Source of the DNA: Methanoculleus frigidifontis
Lineage (GTDB): Archaea > Halobacteriota > Methanomicrobia > Methanomicrobiales > Methanoculleaceae
NCBI RefSeq assembly: GCF_030464345.1
Contig: NZ_VCYH01000004.1
Coordinates: 281,186 to 345,185 of the forward strand
DNA: 64,000 nucleotides
Direction of reading: 5' to 3'
Made by a program: the position numbers and the translations under genes. The notes under the pieces were generated by a model. The model was not told where the DNA came from and ran no database searches. It saw only the letters and a program-made list of their open reading frames with translations. Position 1 is the first letter of the stretch. Each line of letters opens with the position of its first letter. Below are positions 58,504 to 64,000 of this stretch, in pieces.

Positions 58504-59280
58504 TTACGGTTCCCGGCGGGCGGCGCCCAGGATCTCCTGCATAATCTCCTGTTCATCCTGCACATCACAGTACCGGGAGAAAAACCTGTTGATATTTTTA
58601 ACATCCCGGAAGAGGAATGCAGCAGCCCGCGGGTGATCCAGGCCGACCGCCTGACCCATATCGATGATATACGGCCTCTCCGCGTAGAGGATATTGTATT
58701 CTGAGAGATCGGCGTGCACCAGCCGTGCAACCGCAAAAAGGGTCTTCATATATCCGAGAATCTCGCGGTATGTCGCCGCCGGGTCGTCGATCTCCGCAAC
58801 CCGGAGTTGCGGATAGGGAATCTCGTCCTCTCCGAGGAACTCCATGAGCAGGATATTCCGGTCGAACGCCAGCGGTTCGGGGACCGGAATCCCGGCATCG
58901 TGCGCCCGCATCAGGTTGCTGTACTCCTTCTTCGTCCAGGCGAAGATGATCTCTTTGCGCGACCCCCTGATGCTCGAAAACCTTCGGTCGCCCATCAAGT
59001 ACTCGCCCATTGCCTTGAAGTTTGCAGTCTGGATCCGATAGATCTTGATCGCGATGCCCCGGTCGTCCTCTTCGCCATAGAAGACGTTCGCCTCCTTCCC
59101 GGTGCTGATGGATCCCCCGATGGCGGATATCAGCTTCTTGTGGACGAGTTTGTAGAGGGCGATGAGGGTGACCTCGTCAAAGACGTCTCCCCTGACCTTG
59201 ACCTGGTCGGCGTCCTTGATCCGGACACCCATCTCCGCGATCTCGCGATCGAACTTCTCCTGCATATCTTCACGGCTCAT
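58504..59280 (-). CDS. rio1: RIO1-type serine protein kinase
   Basis: A 258-aa RIO kinase. The flexible P-loop is STGKEANVFYG near residue 58, the catalytic loop VHADLSEYNIL near 195 with the Asp and Asn, and the metal loop IIDMGQAV near 213. RIO1 drives late maturation of the small ribosomal subunit. It lies 7 bases behind tyrS and 21 before the KH gene. Confidence 0.94.
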   Translation of the reverse strand: MSREDMQEKFDREIAEMGVRIKDADQVKVRGDVFDEVTLIALYKLVHKKLISAIGGSISTGKEANVFYGEEDDRGIAIKIYRIQTANFKAMGEYLMGDRRFSSIRGSRKEIIFAWTKKEYSNLMRAHDAGIPVPEPLAFDRNILLMEFLGEDEIPYPQLRVAEIDDPAATYREILGYMKTLFAVARLVHADLSEYNILYAERPYIIDMGQAVGLDHPRAAAFLFRDVKNINRFFSRYCDVQDEQEIMQEILGAARREP

Positions 59281-59287
59281 TGTCCCC

Positions 59288-60232
59288 TCACTCGTTCATG
59301 GCGGCGTGTGCGTCGGCAAAGATCTTCGCCAGGTAGCGGGCGGCCGTCTTCTTCAGGTCGAGCGGATGGATCTCACCGGCGGCGTATGCCTGCTCGATCG
59401 CTTCGTAGGTTGGAAACTCCCGGTCACCGCCGAACTTCTCGGGCCGCTGTACGACCACGGTCTCGATGCGCGGGAAGACGTGGTAGCGGAGCACCTGGAG
59501 CACCGGGTTCTCCTCGATCTCGGGCGGGCAGAACGCTTTTTTCAGCTTCCGCTCGATCTCCTCTGCGGAGTCTGCGACCGAGATGACGTTGCCGGCCGAG
59601 GAGGACATCTTCTTGCCGTCGAGGCCGTTGATGATCGGGGTGTGAATGCAGACCGGCGCCGGGTAGCCGATGGAGGTGAGGTGTTCGCGTGCCAGCATAT
59701 GGATCTTTCGCTGGTCGATCCCGCCGACCGCAGCTTCGACTCCCAGGGTGGCGATATCCACCATCTGCATGATGGGGTAGACCATCTGCGAGACCGACGG
59801 GTGCTCCATCTGCCGACCGACCTCGTCCATGCTCCGTCGGGCGCGGTTGACGGTGATCTCCTGCGAGAGCTCGAGCACCTGCAGTTCGTACTCGGGCGTC
59901 AGCTGCACGTCGGAACCGAGGACGTAGTTCACGCCGGAGAGGCCGAGTGCCTCGAAGCAACGGCGGTTGTACTCTGCGAGATCGCGGATCTCGTCCATCG
60001 TCCCTTTCCGGTTGAGGAATGCATGGAGGTCGGCGATCAGGATGGTCACCTCAAACCCCGCCTCCTGCAGGTCCATCAGTTTGTTGACGGTGACGAGATG
60101 CCCGAGATGAATCTCACCGCTCGGTTCGTAGCCTGCATAGACCCGCTTTACAGGCCGGTCAAGGAGGGACCGCAGTTCGGCCTCGGTGACGACCTCTACT
60201 GTATTCCTTGTTGCCAGTGAATAGGGATCCAT
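59288..60232 (-). CDS. tyrS: Tyrosyl-tRNA synthetase
   Basis: A 314-aa class I synthetase of archaeal length, lacking the bacterial C-terminal S4 domain. The HIGH-type motif is GEIHLGHL near residue 40, and the second signature is KKMSSSAGN near 205. AGYEPSG near 33 binds tyrosine/ATP as in the family. It begins 37 bases after gap and probably shares its transcript. Confidence 0.96.
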   Translation of the reverse strand: MDPYSLATRNTVEVVTEAELRSLLDRPVKRVYAGYEPSGEIHLGHLVTVNKLMDLQEAGFEVTILIADLHAFLNRKGTMDEIRDLAEYNRRCFEALGLSGVNYVLGSDVQLTPEYELQVLELSQEITVNRARRSMDEVGRQMEHPSVSQMVYPIMQMVDIATLGVEAAVGGIDQRKIHMLAREHLTSIGYPAPVCIHTPIINGLDGKKMSSSAGNVISVADSAEEIERKLKKAFCPPEIEENPVLQVLRYHVFPRIETVVVQRPEKFGGDREFPTYEAIEQAYAAGEIHPLDLKKTAARYLAKIFADAHAAMNE

Positions 60233-60269
60233 TAAAAATAGTGGGCTTGATGGGGTGTTAATGCTTCGT

Positions 60270-61292
60270 CTAGATAGCCACGAACCCGAGTGCCTCGTTG
60301 GTCATCCGGATGGATTCGTCGGGATCGTTCACGGTTCCCATCAGGGCGCGGATCGCGTCGATGTTCTCGGGGATGACGTCCGCCTCCTGGTGGATCGCCT
60401 GGAAGCAGTAGAACTCTTTTCCGTCGAGCACCGAGACGGAATCCTCGAATACGCCGTTCTCCCAGAGGTCGGTTCTCGGCCGGCCGAGGTCCTGGGTGTA
60501 CTCGCGGAGCTGTGCGTTGCTCGTGATCTTCGTCGCCTTGGTCACGAGGCCGATGCGGTTGTGGCTCCTGAAGACCTCCAGCACCGCGTCCCGGGTCGTC
60601 TCCTTCTTCAGGTCCGCCTGGACGGTGTGCATGTGCATGAAGGTCGTCGGGACGATCATCGCCAGGGTGACGATGTTGATGTGCGGGAGCACGGTCCTGA
60701 CGTCGGGGCCGTGGTGGCTCGGGATAGTCACCGGATTTAAGACGATGGCATCGATTGGTCCGCGCTTGATGTCGTTCGGGTCGCCGCCGCGGCGGACCAT
60801 CACCGCCCGGACCTTCTCGACGCCGAATGCCTGGTCGAGCGCGTGGATGACGCGGACGAGGCCGGTGGTGTTGCAGGAGACGACGCGGGCGGATTGTTTG
60901 CCGATGGCTTCCTTGTAGTTCGCGTGGGCGTTGAAGGAGATCTCAGCGACGTCTGCGTCCTCGCCGCCCTGGAAGATAGCCTTCTTCTTGTAGAGCTCGT
61001 AGATCGGCCTGTTCTTCGCCCCGACACCGCCCGGCGTGGCGTCGACGACGATGTCGGCCTTCTTGATCATCTCCTCGACGTCGCCGGCGACCGGGATACC
61101 CGCCTTCTCAAAGGACTCACGCTTTTCGATGTCGGCTATGTAGAGAGGAAACCCACGCTCCTTTGCAATGTATGCCTCTGCACTGACACTGGTCTTGGAT
61201 ACCCCGATCACTTCCATATCGGGCTGAGCGGCGACTGCATCGGCCACCCTTTTTCCGATGGTGCCGTACCCGTTGATGGCTACTTTGATCAT
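60270..61292 (-). CDS. gap: Type II glyceraldehyde-3-phosphate dehydrogenase
   Basis: A 340-aa archaeal GAPDH. The Rossmann loop is NGYGTIGKRVADAV near residue 6, and the catalytic Cys lies in VVSCNTTGLVR near 140. Such enzymes use NADP or NAD and serve gluconeogenesis in methanogens. I start at ATG 61292 (MIKVAINGYG); the frame has seven more codons upstream. Confidence 0.96.
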   Translation of the reverse strand: MIKVAINGYGTIGKRVADAVAAQPDMEVIGVSKTSVSAEAYIAKERGFPLYIADIEKRESFEKAGIPVAGDVEEMIKKADIVVDATPGGVGAKNRPIYELYKKKAIFQGGEDADVAEISFNAHANYKEAIGKQSARVVSCNTTGLVRVIHALDQAFGVEKVRAVMVRRGGDPNDIKRGPIDAIVLNPVTIPSHHGPDVRTVLPHINIVTLAMIVPTTFMHMHTVQADLKKETTRDAVLEVFRSHNRIGLVTKATKITSNAQLREYTQDLGRPRTDLWENGVFEDSVSVLDGKEFYCFQAIHQEADVIPENIDAIRALMGTVNDPDESIRMTNEALGFVAI

Positions 61293-61454
61293 GTATGATG
61301 GAATACAGAACAAAACCTGATAAAGGTTGCTGAAAATACCTTTGGGAACTCTGCAATTTGAAGTGAATCAGATTTAAAGCCTTTTTGGCGGGTGTTAACC
61401 GATATAATCGGGTCTCAGACCGGGAAAACCGCTACATGCATTCCGGATCAACGG

Positions 61455-61910
61455 ATGAATGGTATGGCCGCACGATTGATACTGCCTGGTGTTCTCGCTC
61501 TCTGTGTTGCGGTGGCGGCACTGGCGGCCGGATGCACCGGACCGCAGGTCCCGCCCACCGGCCATGCTGCACCGACCGAGCAGCCGGTTCAGGTCCCGAC
61601 AGGGGAAGCCGGCCCGTTCTCCGAGAAAGCTTTCGCCGGCGAGGACCGGGTCATCGTCCGCTACGCCCCGCAGAGCGATGAGCCGACCACGTACCACGTC
61701 TCGTACGAGGTTCCCAGGAACAGCATCACCAGCCAGCGGGCTAAGGGCCGGCTCTACGAAAATATCGCAAAAACCAATCCAATCACCGTTGCCATCGCCC
61801 GGGACCCGGGTGAGACGGTTGCGATCGATGCCACGATACGGTACGCCAATGGCACGGTTGTCTGGGAGAGCAGCGCCGCCTGCGGGTCGGTCGTCATTCA
61901 GGAACGGTAG
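61455..61910 (+). CDS. Small secreted lipoprotein of unknown function
   Basis: A 151-aa protein with a signal sequence ending in LAAGC, a lipobox with the Cys near residue 27. A Pro/Thr-rich spacer follows (PPTGHAAPTEQPVQVP), then a probable beta-rich domain with YHVSYEVPRNS. No family is recognised. ATG 61464 (MAARLIL) is an alternative start. It is divergent from gap and stands alone. Confidence 0.75.
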   Translation: MNGMAARLILPGVLALCVAVAALAAGCTGPQVPPTGHAAPTEQPVQVPTGEAGPFSEKAFAGEDRVIVRYAPQSDEPTTYHVSYEVPRNSITSQRAKGRLYENIAKTNPITVAIARDPGETVAIDATIRYANGTVVWESSAACGSVVIQER

Positions 61911-62123
61911 GGAGACGTATCTGGGAGCATGCCTTCGGCAGTGATGATATACAGGAACAGGATCGTATGCGGCTGCCGATGCTCGCGGTCTGATCGTCCG
62001 TGGGGTTTATCTGCAGGAAGTAGCCATGGAGATGTGCTCCATGTCGTCGCATCTCGTGGAGAAACGGGAAGAACTATGATCGAGAGACCGTACCGGAATG
62101 GAAGATGTCGAGGAGACCCGTGT
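61911..62123. other. Intergenic region before the acetyltransferase gene
   Basis: About 210 bases. Frames read through it but have no ribosome site or family content before ATG 62124. I see no RNA gene. Confidence 0.4.
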
Positions 62124-62708
62124 ATGAACGTTCAGCCCACACTTGCGACAGCGCGGCTGCTCCTCCGGCCGATGACGTTTGCCGATGCTCCGGAGGTGCA
62201 GCGTCTTGCGGGTGAGTATGCTATCGCGGCGAACGCCCTCGACATTCCCTATCCCTACCCCCCAGGTGCGGCTGAGGCATGGATAGCCGGGCACGAGGAG
62301 GGATTTTTACTCGGGGAGATCGCGGTCTTTGGCGTTGTACTGGCCGGTGAAGACAGGCTCATCGGTGCGATCGGGCTCATGCACATTGACCGGCGGCACC
62401 AGCGCGGCGAGCTTGGCTACTGGATCGGGAAGCCCTACTGGAATCGGGGATATGCTACCGAGGCCGCATCGGCGATCATTGCATATGGGTTTGCGGGCCT
62501 TGGGCTGAACCGTATCTACGCCACCCATTTTATCCGCAACCCGGCGTCGGGGAGGGTGCTTGAGAAGTGCGGGCTGGTCTGTGAAGGCCGCCTCCGCCAG
62601 CATGTGAAGAAATGGGAAGTTTTTGAGGATGTAGCGATATACGGCATCGTCCGGGAGGACTACCGTGCCCGGGGCGGTGCCCCGGATCAGCGGTTCCGCC
62701 GGACATAG
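62124..62708 (+). CDS. RimJ/RimL-type GNAT acetyltransferase
   Basis: A 194-aa GNAT protein. TARLLLRPMTFADAPEV near residue 9 opens the fold. GELGYWIGKPYWNRGYATEA near 98-117 contains the acetyl-CoA loop region, and HFIRNPASGRVLEKCGLVCEG near 135 closes it. Such proteins acetylate N-terminal amines of proteins or small molecules; the substrate is unknown. GAGGAG lies before ATG 62124. Confidence 0.9.
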   Translation: MNVQPTLATARLLLRPMTFADAPEVQRLAGEYAIAANALDIPYPYPPGAAEAWIAGHEEGFLLGEIAVFGVVLAGEDRLIGAIGLMHIDRRHQRGELGYWIGKPYWNRGYATEAASAIIAYGFAGLGLNRIYATHFIRNPASGRVLEKCGLVCEGRLRQHVKKWEVFEDVAIYGIVREDYRARGGAPDQRFRRT

Positions 62709-62905
62709 ACAGCGTAACCCCGCTTTCCTCCTTCCGTATGGGTCGGGGCGACCCTGACCTCACTGCCCCGGGCCTCCAGCAGGTGTGCGTAACTGCGTGC
62801 AGCCTGCTGTGTCGGAAAAAGCCGTTCGGCATAGAAGGGTTCGCCGTCGAAGAGTCGCCGCTGCCGGATCTTTGTCCAGGACGCCTCACCTCTCCGCATG
62901 TCCAT
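62687..62905 (-). CDS. Small basic protein of unknown function
   Basis: A 72-aa Arg-rich protein. The C-terminal half (AARSYAHLLEARGSEVRV, then GYAVYVRR) could be one alpha-beta unit. I do not recognise a family. It converges with the acetyltransferase gene and overlaps its last 22 bases. Its upstream gap is AT-richer and shared with the divergent zinc-ribbon gene, which gives room for a promoter. Confidence 0.55.
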   Translation of the reverse strand: MDMRRGEASWTKIRQRRLFDGEPFYAERLFPTQQAARSYAHLLEARGSEVRVAPTHTEGGKRGYAVYVRRNR

Positions 62906-63025
62906 GCTGATGTACTCGCTCGATCATGCGCAATAAGCCTTTATCTTTTCATCCTGGAGATCTCCCGGCCGCTCACCCTCCGTGTCCCATCCGGACGGCA
63001 CCGAGGGAGTGGGGCATGGGTAAAT

Positions 63026-63037
63026 GCTATATACTCT
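63026..63037 (+). promoter_or_regulatory. TATA box of the zinc-ribbon membrane gene
   Basis: GCTATATACTCT lies about 35-40 bases before ATG 63069. Confidence 0.5.
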
Positions 63038-63068
63038 CATCAATATTTCAGGGTCGAGAGGTGAGGTG

Positions 63069-63545
63069 ATGGCAAAGGTCTGTGAGACGTGCGGAGAGCC
63101 GCTCCGGTCGGAGGGGGTCGAGTACTGCCAGAGCTGCGGGGCGAGCGTTCCGGGCAGTTATCTGCGGAGGGATAAGAATCCCTGGACGGCGCTCTTCCTC
63201 TCGGTCTTCTTCGACGGTGCCGGGCAGGTCTACAACGGCCAGCTCGCAAAAGGGCTTGCCATCCTCTTCGGGACGATCGCCGGGCTCTTTCTCTTCGTCG
63301 TGCCCGGGGTGGTCGTCTGGCTCTACGGCATCTATGATGCCTACAGGACGGCGACGCGAATGAATGCCGGCGCAGTGACGTTCCGGGAGCTGCGGCGGCG
63401 GGATATGGTCATCTTCATTGCGATCTGGCTTGTTGCGTTCATGCTGCTCTTCATCTTTGTGACATCGCTCGGGAACGCCCTTCTCGGCCTGCCGCAGCAG
63501 GGTTTTCCGCTGACGGGGGAGCCGTCCCTTCTGCAGGAGCCGTGA
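63069..63545 (+). CDS. Zinc-ribbon membrane protein
   Basis: A 158-aa protein. The N-terminal zinc ribbon is CETC...CQSC (residues about 4-7 and 20-23). A TM2-like region follows (NPWTALFLSVFFDGAGQVYNGQ, quoted as DGAGQVYNGQLAKG), then about four hydrophobic segments through residue 145. TM2-type proteins of this pattern are widespread in archaea and have no fixed function. I start at ATG 63069 after GAGGTG. Confidence 0.85.
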   Translation: MAKVCETCGEPLRSEGVEYCQSCGASVPGSYLRRDKNPWTALFLSVFFDGAGQVYNGQLAKGLAILFGTIAGLFLFVVPGVVVWLYGIYDAYRTATRMNAGAVTFRELRRRDMVIFIAIWLVAFMLLFIFVTSLGNALLGLPQQGFPLTGEPSLLQEP

Positions 63546-63560
63546 GAGGACGCCCCCTTC

Positions 63561-63596
63561 CCGTCCTGAATAAAGGACGGATCAGGGCTCTTTTTT
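63561..63596 (+). terminator. Hairpin plus T-tract terminator
   Basis: CCGTCCT and AGGACGG form a 7-bp stem around a 6-base loop (63561-63580), followed by TTTTTT at 63591-63596, shortly after the stop of the zinc-ribbon gene. Confidence 0.55.
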
Positions 63597-63789
63597 GATG
63601 GTACCAGACGTTTCAGACGGCGGATCTGGATGTTGAGAACAGCCTGAGCATCTTGCCCTGCTCCCTGAAGCGCGGCAGGATCGCGAAAGTGATTTTTCCC
63701 ATGGATTCCACCCGGATTCCGGGTACATAAGCGGTGCCTGACGCGTTGTGCGCAGGAAAACCCTGTGTGAAAAAGAGGTGTTTTTCGGG

Positions 63790-64000
63790 TTACCGCTTCA
63801 TCAAAAAGAATGCGGCGGCCGCGACGGCGATGACGGCGATCACAGCGATGAGAACGGCGAGCATCGGGAGTTCTTCTGCGCCCGTTTCTGCCGGGGCGGT
63901 GGTCGGGACGCCGGTCGCTGCTGTGGTGGGAACAGCCCCGGCCGCTTCGGTGAAGAGGAGGGCGTAGACGCTGAAGTGCGTGATCCGGGCGGTCACGGTT
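63790..64000 (-). CDS. C-terminal part of a surface protein, cut by window edge
   Basis: The frame is open through the right edge. The visible C-terminus has THFSVYALLF, a motif frequent near the end of methanogen surface proteins. A Thr/Ala/Pro-rich linker follows, then a hydrophobic helix (LAVLIAVIAVIAVAAAAFF) and MKR as the stop-transfer end. This is the usual wall-spanning linker and membrane anchor. The rest of the protein is outside the window. Confidence 0.8.
   Translation of the reverse strand, partial: TVTARITHFSVYALLFTEAAGAVPTTAATGVPTTAPAETGAEELPMLAVLIAVIAVIAVAAAAFFLMKR

Overview
The window reads as a piece of the main chromosome of a hydrogenotrophic methanogen of the order Methanomicrobiales, most like Methanoculleus. 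This is inferred from gene content and style, not from a database search. The evidence is high GC with ATGA-type overlaps between genes, archaeal information-processing genes (Orc1/Cdc6, the PolD small subunit DP1, Hel308, RIO1, a two-KH RNA-binding protein, Cgi121), two CofH paralogues for coenzyme F420, archaeal riboflavin synthase, a membrane pyrophosphatase, and many PAS and TPR proteins.

Layout, left to right. 1-6021 is a tryptophan operon on the minus strand, ordered trpB2-(15-codon mini-ORF)-trpE-trpG-trpD-trpC-trpF-trpB1. It is almost entirely coupled by 4-base overlaps, and a TGTACA box sits in its promoter. 6184-8277 holds a membrane hydrolase and a GerW/DUF2953 module better known from Bacillus. 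8370-11982 is a MacB-like ABC exporter with a surface protein and a Yip1-like protein. 12275-19099 holds small proteins, a seven-PAS sensor, RadC and a 16-TPR protein. 19130-22308 covers riboflavin synthesis and aminotransferases. 22436-27876 holds purE, a ThiC-family enzyme, an MBL/DUF123/iron-sulfur-flavoprotein operon, a DUF1328 protein, cofH and a DUF1805 protein. 27889-39447 holds a second TPR protein, a second cofH, signal peptidase, DP1, the pyrophosphatase, CorA, and acetyl-CoA synthetase with an MFS carrier.

40212-45565 is a metal-uptake region: a P-loop NTPase, a Mop-domain protein, a FecCD permease with its ATPase, a methyltransferase and a binding protein. All three transcription units carry the same bipartite inverted repeat (TTAACA-N9-TGTWAA) in their promoters. 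This is the best candidate for an undescribed regulon here, and a molybdate/tungstate role is inferred.

45632-50724 holds an ArsC-like protein, the operon purA-Trm112-hypothetical-cobD-pdxS-pdxT, and a frameshifted DUF4405 gene. 51176-54652 is the replication-origin locus: an aminotransferase, an Lrp regulator and orc1/cdc6, preceded by an AT-rich element between inverted origin recognition boxes (ORBs). More ORB-like copies lie at 50832, 51051 and 57819. 54653-61292 carries moaB, cgi121, hel308, the KH protein, rio1, tyrS and gap. The right end holds a lipoprotein, an acetyltransferase, small proteins and the C-terminus of a surface protein cut by the window edge.
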